Below, one piece after another: positions 43,266 to 51,699 of a stretch of 64,000 bases of DNA. Positions within the stretch are counted from its first letter, which is position 1. Each line of letters opens with the position of its first letter. This DNA comes from CAVUXJ01 sp963814975 (GTDB lineage: Bacteria > Acidobacteriota > Vicinamibacteria > Vicinamibacterales > CAVVIG01). Position numbers and translations under genes: made by a program. Where the stretch lies: the NCBI GenBank assembly GCA_963814975.1, contig CAWFFB010000032.1:62001-126000 (forward strand), written 5' to 3'. Under the pieces are notes generated by a model. It was not told the DNA's origin. It was given only the letters and a program-made list of their open reading frames with translations, and did not search any database.

Positions 43266-43360
43266 GAAATTGCAGAGTGCAGATTTCAGAGTGCAGATTT
43301 ATTGCAGATTGATCCTAATCTGAAATTCGATCCGCAATCTGCACTCTGAAATCTGCAATT
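43266..43360. repeat. fold-back micro-repeat array downstream of efp
   Basis: Left: GAAATTGCAGAGTGCAGATTTCAGAGTGCAGA; right: GCAATCTGCACTCTGAAATCTGCAATTTC, whose complement repeats the left arm nearly word for word. One of the clearest hairpin-capable arrays here; it fills the space between efp and the next gene on the same strand. Confidence 0.88.
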
Positions 43361-43927
43361 TCACACGCGCGACTGATACTCGCCCGTTTCGGTATTGACG
43401 CGAATCTTGTCGCCCTCGTTGACGAAGGACGGTACCTGGACGACGAGCCCGGTTTCAAGAGTGGCGGGTTTGACCTGAGCGCTGGCGGTTGCCCCCTTGA
43501 TTCCGGGCACCGTCTCCCTCACCACCAGGTCCACGGTTGACGGCAACTCGATCCCGACGGGCTCGACGTCGTAGAACTCCACCCGAATGAGGGATTCGGC
43601 AACCAGGTAGTTCTTCGAATCCCCGAGCGCCTCCTGAGTGATGTGAATCTGCTCATAGGAGGTCGTGTCCATGAAGTAGTAGTGATCGCCGTCGTTGTAC
43701 AAATACTGCATCTCGCGCTCGTCGAGCAGGGCGCGCTCGACGTCCTCCTCGGCGCGGAACTTGTGGTCGGCCAGCGCCAGCGTGCGGATATTGCGCATCC
43801 GCGCCTGGATGTGCGCGCGCTTGTTGCCGGGGGTCAGATGATGCAGATCGAGGATGCGGAACAGGTCGGTCCCGAGTTTGATCAGCATCCCTTTTCGAAG
43901 GCGGGTCGCCTGAATCGATGAAGCCAT
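43361..43927 (-). CDS. efp: translation elongation factor P
   Basis: A 188-residue protein with the three EF-P beta-barrel domains and the signature VELPSTVDLVVRETVPGIKG (here IELPSTVDL). EF-P relieves ribosome stalling at polyproline. At the tip of domain I the sequence reads HHLTPGNKRAHIQ, so an Asn follows PG, where the modified Lys34 or Arg32 lies in the best-studied EF-Ps. Which residue, if any, is modified cannot be told. ATG start; divergent from hsp20. Confidence 0.95.
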   Translation of the reverse strand: MASSIQATRLRKGMLIKLGTDLFRILDLHHLTPGNKRAHIQARMRNIRTLALADHKFRAEEDVERALLDEREMQYLYNDGDHYYFMDTTSYEQIHITQEALGDSKNYLVAESLIRVEFYDVEPVGIELPSTVDLVVRETVPGIKGATASAQVKPATLETGLVVQVPSFVNEGDKIRVNTETGEYQSRV

Positions 43928-44030
43928 ACGGTCGGATCCCTGGGGTCACTGCACGCTCGGTGCGCGCCCGTATATCCTTGCAATCGTAGCACATATGGTC
44001 GAGGCCGGCCAACCCGTGCTACGATGCGAT

Positions 44031-44435
44031 GTGGCCTTCACGCGGTGGGATCCACTGCGCGATCTGCTGGCGCTGCACGATCAGATCGGGCAGCTCGTCG
44101 GCACCGACGCGCCCGGGTGGACGCCGCCGGTCGATCTCTATGAGACCGCCGGTGCGTTCGTCCTGACGGCCGAACTTCCGGGTCTCTCGCGCGAACAAAT
44201 CGAGATTCACGCCGAGGAAAACCGCGTGGTCATTCGCGGCGAGCGCGCGAGCGGACAGGTCCCCTGCGAGCAGTACCACCGAGTCGAGCGCGGCCACGGC
44301 CGTTTCTCGCGCGCCTTCGTCCTCCCCGAACCCATCGACATCGAAGGCGTGACGGCCGATCTGATCGAGGGACTCCTCACGCTGACGCTGCCGAAAGCCG
44401 GGGGGCGCGGCGCGCGGCGTATCGACGTCACCTGA
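44031..44435 (+). CDS. Hsp20/alpha-crystallin family small heat shock protein
   Basis: About 134 residues from GTG at the start of AFTRWDPLRDLLAL, the usual N-terminus of this family; an upstream ATG (43995) would add 12 atypical residues. The alpha-crystallin domain runs from PPVDLYETAGAFVLTAELPG to LIEGLLTLTLPKAG. These chaperones bind unfolding proteins as oligomers. A TACGAT box ends five bases before the GTG, so a leaderless transcript is possible. Confidence 0.93.
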   Translation: MAFTRWDPLRDLLALHDQIGQLVGTDAPGWTPPVDLYETAGAFVLTAELPGLSREQIEIHAEENRVVIRGERASGQVPCEQYHRVERGHGRFSRAFVLPEPIDIEGVTADLIEGLLTLTLPKAGGRGARRIDVT

Positions 44436-44534
44436 AATATTCGGCGTTCCAGACTTCAGATTGCAGATTGAACTTCAGATCCGCGATCAATCGGCAATCT
44501 GCGATCAATCTGCAATCTGACGTCTGCAATCGGC
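44436..44534. repeat. fold-back micro-repeat array between hsp20 and degQ
   Basis: Left: CAGACTTCAGATTGCAGATTGAACTTCAGATC; right: GGCAATCTGCGATCAATCTGCAATCTGACGTCTGCAATCGGC. The GCAGATT word is shared with the array at 43266-43360, only 1.1 kb away across efp and hsp20. Confidence 0.8.
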
Positions 44535-44535
44535 A

Positions 44536-45735
44536 ATGTCCATGATTCGCAAGCTCTTTCTTTCCTGCGTCCTGCTCCTGGCCGGATTCACCGCCGGCTT
44601 GGTCCTGACGGGTGGCATGCGGACGGCCACCGAGTCTCGGGCCGACCTCGCGCAACCCCCGGATCCGCCAGCCGCCCCGCAGGCGCGACCGATGGGGGCG
44701 CCGATGTCCACCGCCACCGCGCTGGGCGGACCGGATTTCACGCGAATCGCCGGCCAGGCGGTAAAGGGCGTCGCGAATATCTCCTCGGTTCAGGTCGTCC
44801 GGCGGTCGCGATCGCCGCTGGCCGACGACCCCTTCTTCCAGTACTTCTTTGGAGACCAGGACGTGTTCGGGTCGCGCGATCGCCGATCCCTCAGCCTTGG
44901 GTCGGGCGTCGTCGTCTCTTCAGACGGGTACGTCGTGACGAACAGTCACGTGGTCGGCGAGGACATCCGCAGGATTCGCGAGGTGACGCTGGCTCTGGCC
45001 GACAAGCGCGAGGTCCGCGGCCGGGTCATCGGAACCGATCCGACCACCGACATCGCCCTCGTCAAGATCGACATCGCAGGTCTACCCGCGGTGCCGTGGG
45101 GCGATTCGAGCAGGCTGCGAGTGGGCGAGTGGGTGCTCGCCATCGGCAGCCCGTTTCAGCTCAGTCAAACGGTGACGGCGGGGATCGTCAGCGCCACCGG
45201 CCGATCGAACATCGGCTTCACCGACTACGAAGACTTCATCCAGACCGACGCGGCGATCAACCCCGGCAACTCCGGGGGCGCCCTGATCAACAGTCGCGGG
45301 GAGCTGGTGGGCATCAACACCGGTATTTTCAGTCAGAGCGGCGGGTACCAGGGGATCGGGTTTGCCGTGCCGAGTAATCTCGCGAGCCACGTCGTCAGCG
45401 ATCTCATGAAATATGGAGAGGTACGCCGCGGCTCCGTCGGGGGCATCCAGCTGGAAAAGCTGACGCCGCAGCTCGCCGAAGACGTGGGTGCGCGGACTGC
45501 GAGAGGACTACTGGTGGTCCGGATGTCGCCGCAATCGGAGGCCTACCGCGCCGGAATAGAGCCGGGCGACGTGATCGTGACGTTCAACGAGCAGGCCATT
45601 GACGACCCCGCACAGTTCTACCGGTTGGTCGCCGACGCGCGCATCGGCTCGTCAGTGAGTGTCGGCGTGCTGCGGAACGGCCGGCGCCGCGATGTGAAGG
45701 TGCCGATCGTGACGGATTCGAGCACCCGGCAGTAG
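44536..45735 (+). CDS. periplasmic serine protease, DegQ/HtrA type
   Basis: A 399-residue protein with an N-terminal signal-anchor (IRKLFLSCVLLLAGFTAGLVL), a trypsin-like domain with NSHVV (His), TDPTTDIALVKID (Asp) and NPGNSGGALI (Ser), and one C-terminal PDZ domain (residues 300-390). Such proteases degrade or refold damaged envelope proteins. Only one PDZ domain is present, as in DegS-like and many bacterial HtrA forms. It follows hsp20, so this stretch may be a small stress group. Confidence 0.93.
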   Translation: MSMIRKLFLSCVLLLAGFTAGLVLTGGMRTATESRADLAQPPDPPAAPQARPMGAPMSTATALGGPDFTRIAGQAVKGVANISSVQVVRRSRSPLADDPFFQYFFGDQDVFGSRDRRSLSLGSGVVVSSDGYVVTNSHVVGEDIRRIREVTLALADKREVRGRVIGTDPTTDIALVKIDIAGLPAVPWGDSSRLRVGEWVLAIGSPFQLSQTVTAGIVSATGRSNIGFTDYEDFIQTDAAINPGNSGGALINSRGELVGINTGIFSQSGGYQGIGFAVPSNLASHVVSDLMKYGEVRRGSVGGIQLEKLTPQLAEDVGARTARGLLVVRMSPQSEAYRAGIEPGDVIVTFNEQAIDDPAQFYRLVADARIGSSVSVGVLRNGRRRDVKVPIVTDSSTRQ

Positions 45736-45808
45736 CCATCCGAGCACATGGAACGCGGCGAACGCCGAGGGATGGGTCTGCGTCCGCCAAGCTGATGGAA
45801 CTTACGGC

Positions 45809-47161
45809 ATGATGCGTCGTGCGGTTACCAGGTGTGCGGCGGCAGCACTGGCTGTCGTGCTGGCTCCGATCTCCATCGGAGCGCACGACATCCCCTCCGA
45901 CGTCCGCATTCAGATGTTGGTCAAGCCCGAGGGACAGATACTCCGCCTTCTCGTCCGTGTTCCGCTTGCATCGATCAACGACATCTCATGGCCGGAGCGT
46001 CAGCCCCGCATCCTGGATCTTTCGCGGGCCGACACCGCGCTTCGACAGGCGGCGTCGACTGCCATTGTCGATTGGATCGGTGTCTACGAAAACGGTCGGA
46101 AGCTGCCGGAGCCCCGGGTGGCGGCCGTCCGCGCGTCGATTCCCTCGGATCGGTCGTTTGATTCCTACGATCAGGCGCTGGCCCACACCATGGCGCCCCC
46201 GCGCTCGGACGAGACCGACGTGTTCCTCACGCAGGGTCTGCTGGACGCGATTCTCGAGTACCCGATTGAATCGGCCGGTTCGGACTTTTCGGTCCACCCG
46301 GCCGTCCAGCAACTGGGCGTCCAGGTTCTGACGGTGCTTCGCTTCCTGCCGCCCGGAGGACCCGAACGCGCCTTCATCCTCCATAACGATCCCGGGGCGA
46401 TCCGCCTCGACCCGAGCTGGTGGCAGGCCGTCAGCATGTTTGTGGGCGAGGGCTTCTTCCATATCCTCGACGGCATCGATCATCTGCTGTTCCTGCTGTG
46501 CCTGGCGATCCCATTCCGCCGATTCCGATCGCTGTTCCCGATCGTGACGACCTTCACGATCGCGCACTCGATCACGCTGATCGCCTCAACCTACGACATG
46601 GCGCCCGACGCGCTCTGGTTTCAACCGCTGGTCGAGACGCTGATCGCGGTCTCGATCGTCTACATGGCGCTCGAAAACATTGTGGCGCCGTCCCTGCGAC
46701 GCCGCTGGGCGATCGCCTTCGCGTTCGGCCTCGTGCACGGGTTCGGCTTCTCGTTTTCCATGCGCGACACGTTGCAGTTTGCCGGGAGCCATCTTGTGCC
46801 CTCGTTGCTGTCGTTCAATGTCGGCGTCGAGATCGGCCAGGTCGTCGTGCTGCTGCTGCTGATCCCGGCTCTCGACCTGCTCTTCCGGTTTGGCGTCGCC
46901 GAGCGGACCGGCACCGTCGTGCTGTCGGCGATCGTCGCCCACACCGGCTGGCACTGGATGCTCGAACGAGGCAGCCAGCTCGTACGCTACCGGTTCGAAT
47001 GGCCCGTCTTCGACGCGGCGTTTTTCGCGCTGTTCCTGCAGTGGATGATGATCGCCGTCGCCCTGGCGGGACTGGCGTGGCTCGTCTTCGGCGTGTTCGG
47101 GCTGCGCCCGGTGTCGGCCAAGCGCGAGGCGATGCCGCCGGCTTCGGACGCGCAGGTGTAA
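45809..47161 (+). CDS. HupE/UreJ-family membrane protein
   Basis: A 450-residue protein: signal sequence (ending near SIGAHDIP), an outer domain of about 200 residues rich in beta structure, then six or seven membrane segments beginning GEGFFHILDGIDHLLFLLCL. The HxxDGIDHxLF and AHSITL segments are typical of HupE/UreJ proteins, some of which carry nickel or cobalt; the function of long forms with an outer domain is not established. C-terminus is cytoplasmic and polar. Confidence 0.85.
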   Translation: MMRRAVTRCAAAALAVVLAPISIGAHDIPSDVRIQMLVKPEGQILRLLVRVPLASINDISWPERQPRILDLSRADTALRQAASTAIVDWIGVYENGRKLPEPRVAAVRASIPSDRSFDSYDQALAHTMAPPRSDETDVFLTQGLLDAILEYPIESAGSDFSVHPAVQQLGVQVLTVLRFLPPGGPERAFILHNDPGAIRLDPSWWQAVSMFVGEGFFHILDGIDHLLFLLCLAIPFRRFRSLFPIVTTFTIAHSITLIASTYDMAPDALWFQPLVETLIAVSIVYMALENIVAPSLRRRWAIAFAFGLVHGFGFSFSMRDTLQFAGSHLVPSLLSFNVGVEIGQVVVLLLLIPALDLLFRFGVAERTGTVVLSAIVAHTGWHWMLERGSQLVRYRFEWPVFDAAFFALFLQWMMIAVALAGLAWLVFGVFGLRPVSAKREAMPPASDAQV

Positions 47162-47164
47162 GGC

Positions 47165-47225
47165 ACTTCCAAGACTTCAGATTTCAGATTGGGCTTGAAC
47201 GGTTGAAATTGAACATCCGTTCAAT
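47165..47225. repeat. micro-repeat array (ACTTCAGATTTCAG words)
   Basis: AAGACTTCAGATTTCAGATTGGG, then GAACGGTTGAAATTGAACATCCGTTCAATC, in which TTGAAC and GTTCAA pair. Short; shares words with 14402-14475 and 51580-51660. Confidence 0.6.
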
Positions 47226-47239
47226 CTAACTTTAGAGGC

Positions 47240-47893
47240 GTGACCACAGACGCCTCCACACCCTCGCGGCGGCCAGCCCGGCGGCAACGGCGCCGGGCAT
47301 GGCGGGCGGTTGAAGTCGCGACGAGCGTTTCGACGCGCGTCGAGATTCTCAAGAGCGCGGCCGTGGTTTTCCGCCGCCTCGGATACCACGGTGCAACGGT
47401 CGAGAAGATCGCGGCCGTGCTGCACATGAAGAAGGGGAATCTGTACTACTATTTCCAGAACAAGGAAGAGATTCTGTTCGCGTGCCATCAATACTCGCTC
47501 GATCGGCTCCTGGCGCGGCTCGATGAGGTCGAACAGAGCGGGATCGCGCCCGACGAGAAACTTCGGCAGCTCATCAACTTCTTCGCCCATACCATCCTCG
47601 ATGAACTGCACGGGACGGCGCTGATCCTCGAACTGGAAGCGCTGTCGCCGACTCACTTGAAAACCGTCATCGCGCGCCGCGACCGCTTCGACCACGGCAT
47701 ACGGCACATCCTCGAGGAGGGAATCCGGACAGGGCTGTTCCGCCCCGTCGATGCCAAGCTGCTGTCGTTTGCCATTCTCGGCGCCGTGAACTGGATTCCG
47801 CGGTGGTACAACCCCGATGGACCGGCGACTTCTCAGGAGATCGCCGATCGCTTCGCGGATTATCTGATTGGCGGACTGCGGCGGGTGGAATGA
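47240..47893 (+). CDS. TetR-family transcriptional regulator
   Basis: A 217-residue protein from GTG. After a basic Arg-rich start, the TetR helix-turn-helix runs TRVEILKSAAVVFRRLGYHGATVEKIAAVLHMKKGNLYYYFQNKEEIL. The C-terminal ligand domain (LDRLLARLDEVEQ ... FRPVDAKLLSFAILGAVNWIPRWY) resembles lipid-responsive members such as KstR2/FadR-like proteins. Target unknown; lipA follows after about 40 bases. Confidence 0.9.
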   Translation: MTTDASTPSRRPARRQRRRAWRAVEVATSVSTRVEILKSAAVVFRRLGYHGATVEKIAAVLHMKKGNLYYYFQNKEEILFACHQYSLDRLLARLDEVEQSGIAPDEKLRQLINFFAHTILDELHGTALILELEALSPTHLKTVIARRDRFDHGIRHILEEGIRTGLFRPVDAKLLSFAILGAVNWIPRWYNPDGPATSQEIADRFADYLIGGLRRVE

Positions 47894-47934
47894 GCAGCTT
47901 TCGGCCGAACTGAAGGCTATATAATTTCCCCAGG

Positions 47935-48840
47935 ATGTCGCGCGTCATTCCGCTGTCGGTAATCCGCCCGCGCCAGCCCAAGCCGCCATGGCTCAAGGTG
48001 CGGGCTCCTGGATCCCCGAACTACCTCCGGCTGAAGAGCCTGATGCGCGATCTGGGCCTGCACACCGTCTGTGAGGAAGCGCGGTGCCCCAATATCGGCG
48101 AGTGCTGGCACCATGGCACCGCGACCTTCATGATCCTCGGCGACGTCTGCACGCGCGCGTGCACGTACTGTGCGGTCGCGCACGGCCGTCCGTCGGAGGT
48201 CGACCGGGCCGAACCCGAGCGCGTGGCGAATGCTATCGACATGCTGGGCCTCAGCTACGTTGTCATCACCTCGGTGGATCGTGACGATCTCGCCGACGGG
48301 GGCGCCTCCATATTCGCGGAAACCATCCGGCGCACACGATCCCGCCTGCCGGAGTGCCGGATCGAGGTGCTGATTCCCGACTTCCAAGGCAACGACGAAG
48401 CGTTGCGCGCGGTGCTCGATGCCGGCCCCGACGTGCTCAACCACAACACCGAAACCGTACCGCGCTTGTACCGGATGGTACGGTCGGGCGGTCGATATGC
48501 GCGGACGCTTGAACTGCTGGCCCGGTCCCACCGCCACGCCCCGAACATTCCAACCAAGACGGGGCTGATGGTCGGTCTCGGCGAAGAGCGCGAGGAGCTC
48601 ATCGGCACGTTCAAGGATCTGTGCGACGCGGGGTGTCGGATTCTGACGATCGGGCAGTATTTGAGGCCAACCGAGAGCCACGCCCCGATGGTCCGGTTCT
48701 ACCACCCAGATGAGTTCGCCGATTTGAAGCGGATCGCGCTCGATCTCGGCTTCGTGCACGTCGAATCCGGCCCTCTGGTGCGCAGCTCGTATCACGCGCA
48801 CGAAACCGCCGACGCCTTCGAGCGCGCCGCACACGCGTGA
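47935..48840 (+). CDS. lipA: lipoyl synthase
   Basis: A 301-residue radical-SAM enzyme. Seen: the auxiliary cluster cysteines in CEEARCPNIGECW near residue 45, the radical-SAM motif CTRACTYC near residue 72, and LIPDFQGN and HNTETV further on. It inserts two sulfurs into octanoyl groups on lipoyl domains of dehydrogenase complexes. A TATAAT box lies nine bases before the ATG, so the leader is very short. Confidence 0.96.
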   Translation: MSRVIPLSVIRPRQPKPPWLKVRAPGSPNYLRLKSLMRDLGLHTVCEEARCPNIGECWHHGTATFMILGDVCTRACTYCAVAHGRPSEVDRAEPERVANAIDMLGLSYVVITSVDRDDLADGGASIFAETIRRTRSRLPECRIEVLIPDFQGNDEALRAVLDAGPDVLNHNTETVPRLYRMVRSGGRYARTLELLARSHRHAPNIPTKTGLMVGLGEEREELIGTFKDLCDAGCRILTIGQYLRPTESHAPMVRFYHPDEFADLKRIALDLGFVHVESGPLVRSSYHAHETADAFERAAHA

Positions 48841-49183
48841 GCCATAGCAGACCCCGACTGTGAGGGTGAGGCTCATCTGAAGAAATCGACGATCGTGTCG
48901 GTTTCAGGCGGGCTAACGGACGTTTACGTTCGGGCGGCGCGATTTGCCGTCACCCGCGCAAGATGCGCCGGCGGCGGCGGTTGCCCCGCCGAAGCGATTC
49001 CTACATAGCTGTCCTGGCCAATCGAAGCTCCTACATTTACGTATCGGAGTGGGGCCCTCTCCCCTGGCCGACGGATTGTCCACGAAATCAGAAAACAGGC
49101 GGAAAACGACGGATTCATCCGCTCGCGCTCGAAGCATCCAGGTGGTGCAGCTCTTGCTCTGATGCAGAACCAGAGGAGATGGA
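48841..49183. other. 343-base intergenic stretch
   Basis: No solid gene. Two similar words, GAAGCGATTCCTACATAGC and GAAGCTCCTACATTTAC, lie 30 bases apart around 48995-49040. The region contains several short inverted repeats but nothing I can name. A ribosome site for the next gene is at its end. Confidence 0.4.
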
Positions 49184-49186
49184 GTG

Positions 49187-49393
49187 ATGAATATTCAGAC
49201 CGTCGCACCGCGTGTTCTTGCGGAATTCAACGAGATGCCTGGGATGGTGCTCACAGTGCGGCAGGCAGCGCGGCTCTTCGGTCTGGATCAGGAGTTCTGC
49301 CGGGTCGTGATCGATACGTTGGTCGATTCGGCTTACCTGCGGCTGACAACCGCGGGAGCTGTGACGCGAGGCGAGCGCGTCATGGCATCCTGA
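49187..49393 (+). CDS. small winged-helix-like protein
   Basis: Sixty-eight residues from ATG (a GTG lies one codon before). FNEMPGMVLTVRQAARLFGLDQEFCRVVIDTLVDSAYLRLTTAGAVTRG fits a compact helix-turn-helix plus wing: two helices, a recognition helix and a beta hairpin. AGAGGAG ribosome site. I recognise this shape from small acidobacterial proteins but no function is known. Confidence 0.65.
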   Translation: MNIQTVAPRVLAEFNEMPGMVLTVRQAARLFGLDQEFCRVVIDTLVDSAYLRLTTAGAVTRGERVMAS

Positions 49394-49480
49394 GGCAGAG
49401 CTGTCGGCTATGAGCGATGTCCGGCTCTCTCGCGTACCGGCTGTCAACGGTATTGGCTATCGCTATCAAACATTCGGCTA
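49394..49480. repeat. micro-repeat array (GGCTATG / GCTGTC words)
   Basis: GCTGTCGGCTATGAGCGATGTCCGGCTC, then CCGGCTGTCAACGG and GGCTATCGCTATCAAACATTCGGCTAACAG. The AGCTGTC/GGCTAT vocabulary also appears in the array at 57655-57790. Confidence 0.55.
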
Positions 49481-49595
49481 ACAGTAAGGAGCGTGACTGA
49501 CCAGGGACTGGGGACCCTCCCCTCAGCCCTGGTCACCTGCTCGACGCTTCCAGGTCTTTGCTCTCGCGCGCCGGTCTGCCCTGTACAATCGAAGG

Positions 49596-49826
49596 ATGGC
49601 CCGTTATACCCTTGTCTACGGCGTTCGGCTGATCCCAGAAGGCTCCCTGAAAGATCTCAATGACGCGAAGGTGACGCTCGCCGACGGCTCCACCAGCGGC
49701 GTCACACTGCATACGCTCGACGGCACGATTCCGCAACTGCGGCGCTCGCTCGATCGGAGCCTCGACGCCTTCTTCGATCTGTTGCCGGGCGCCGACGAAG
49801 AAGACCGGGAACGGTTCGCGGACTGA
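49596..49826 (+). CDS. small hypothetical protein
   Basis: Seventy-six residues: MARYTLVYGVRLIPEGSLKDLNDAKVTLADGSTSGVTLHTLDGTIPQLRRSLDRSLDAFFDLL, acidic at the end. A TACAAT box ends exactly six bases before the ATG, while GAAGG could also serve as a weak ribosome site. No family recognised. Followed by the ClpP-like gene. Confidence 0.65.
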   Translation: MARYTLVYGVRLIPEGSLKDLNDAKVTLADGSTSGVTLHTLDGTIPQLRRSLDRSLDAFFDLLPGADEEDRERFAD

Positions 49827-49895
49827 CGTCCGGCCGCCGGCTGCGCCACGCCCAAGGTCAGCGCTCGAGCTTTACAGCAATGCCATAATAGGGCG

Positions 49896-50611
49896 ATGGC
49901 GGATTTGAGTGACCGCTTGATCGTCGAACTCGTCGATGCCGTTCGCGCCCAGCTTCGCAAAGAGCAGAGCGATCGACTCCACGACGTCTACCTGATTGGC
50001 GACATCGAAAAGGACACCGCCCGGAGTTGCATCGAGCGGCTGCGCGAGCTGGCGGCCGACAACAACAAGCCGATCACGGTTTACATCAACAGCGCCGGCG
50101 GCAACGTCACCGACGGCCTCGCCATTCACGACACCATCCGTCACATCGTCAGCCAGGGCATCGAGGTGACGGTCATCGTGCAGGGCATGGCCTACTCGAT
50201 GGGCTCGATCGTCCTTCAGGCGGCGAGCGACGGCCGGCGGCTCGCCTTCCCCCATTCCTGGATCATGATCCACGAGCCGGCGAAGTGGGCCGGCTGGCAG
50301 TCGACGACCGCAGCCGCGCAGCATCTCGAACGGCTGAAGCAGATGCAGGATCAGATCTACAAGATTCTGTCGTCGCGATCGGGAAAGCCGCTGCGCCAAA
50401 TCATCAAGGACACAAAGCGCAACGATTTCTACCTCGACGCGCAGAGGGCGCTCGAATACGGCCTGATTGATGCGGTTGTCGCGGGGAGCTGCCGGCGCCC
50501 AAACCGGCGGAAGCGAGGGACGCCGACCGAGGCGCACGCAGCCCGTCGCCGGTCAGCGACGAACAGCCACTCGCGGACGTCAGGGTGGCTGCGGCACAGG
50601 AAGGCGAGTAA
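49896..50611 (+). CDS. ClpP-like serine protease, frame break near the end
   Basis: Restored length about 238 residues. Seen: VYLIGDIEKDTA, VYINSAGGNVTDGLAIHDTI, the nucleophile in GMAYSMGS near residue 100, IMIHEPAKW with the catalytic His near 125, and DFYLDAQRALEYGLID with the Asp. These are the ClpP blocks. The N-terminus is short and no ClpX lies nearby, so it could be a ClpP paralogue. After VVAG near 50485 a one-base loss shifts the frame; the restored tail (ELPAPKPAEARDADRG ... VAAAQEGE) stops at 50611. CATAAT lies six bases before the ATG. Confidence 0.85.
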
Positions 50612-50637
50612 GGCGCGCGAATCCGGCTGATCTGAAT

Positions 50638-51559
50638 CTAATCTCTATCGCCCCGCCACTCCTCGAGCAGTCTCGCGGCGTTCCCGGCGACCGAATGCAG
50701 GCTCGGCGTCCATCCTAGGGCTCGCGCCCGCGGACTGCGCACGACCTGATCGAGCGACAAGCGCGTCGGCGTAGCTGCCCATCTTGGCGCGCGCTTCGTC
50801 AATCGGCACGTGGCGTACGTCCGGGCGCACCGGCAAGTAAGGCGCAATGGCGGCGACGATGTCGTTGACGCGTTCATCGCCCTCATCGTTGGCGTGAAAC
50901 ACTCCGCTGGCGTCCTCGCGGCCGGCAAGCTTGACGTAGAGGTCGGCGAGATCCCGGTCGTAGACGAGCGGCCAATGGTTGTTGCCGTCGCCGACAACAC
51001 GAACCAGACCATTGGTCGCGGATTTGAACAGCTCGCCCACGATACCCTCTCCCCGCCCATAAACAACCCCAGGACGGACCACGACGGTCCGCAGCCCGTC
51101 GTGACCGGCAGCGAAAACAACCTCTTCGAGGTCTGGGCGCCAGGAAACCAGCGGGATGGGGTTGACAGGGGCCGCTTCGGTTGCCGGCTCGGGTGTCTGA
51201 CCGAGGACCCAGACACCAGAGGTGTAGATGAGGAAGCGCTTCGGCGCCGACGATCCGGCGGTCCTGGCTCGCTTGGCCGCCGCGATGAGCGTCTGCAGAG
51301 CCAGCGCGTCGATCGCGGGCCCGCGTCCCGATACCGCGTCGAACGCGGTGTGCACGTACCCGTCCTGCGCCTCGGCGGCGGACCGGTACGAGTCGGGCTC
51401 GCCCAGATTCCCAATCACCGGCCGCGCTCCGCGTGCCGCGACGCGTGCGGCTTTTTCGTTGTCGCGCACGAGCGCGGTCACCACGTGGCTGCCGCGCACG
51501 AGCGCGTCGAGCACAGCGCCGCCCACATAACCGGTCGCGCCCGTGAGGAAGATCCGCAT
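50638..51559 (-). CDS. NAD-dependent epimerase/dehydratase (extended SDR), frame break
   Basis: About 307 residues. N-terminus FLTGATGYVGGAVLDALV is the NAD(P)-binding TGxxGxxG of extended short-chain dehydrogenases; YTSGVWVLG replaces the usual YxxxK region, and VRPGVVYGRG follows. A one-base shift near 50755 moves the end from an arginine-rich frame to SLDQVVRSPRARALGWTP SLHSVAGNAARLLEEWRGD, the better tail (written here in two parts). Substrate unknown. Confidence 0.8.
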
Positions 51560-51579
51560 CGGAGGGCTACAGCTTACTT

Positions 51580-51660
51580 CAAAATCTAATCTGAAAATCT
51601 GACGTGGAGCGGACGGGAGAGGTTGCGTCAGGGTTTGGACTTCAGACTTCAGATTCGACG
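51580..51660. repeat. micro-repeat array (AATCTGAAAATCTGA / CTTCAGA words)
   Basis: Left: AAAATCTAATCTGAAAATCTGACG; right: GGACTTCAGACTTCAGATTCG, complementary. Shares CTTCAGA with 14402-14475, 44436-44534 and 47165-47225. It lies between divergent genes. Confidence 0.7.
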
Positions 51661-51699
51661 CGTAAGACTTGCCACCGCCTTTCCAGCATAATTCAGGGC

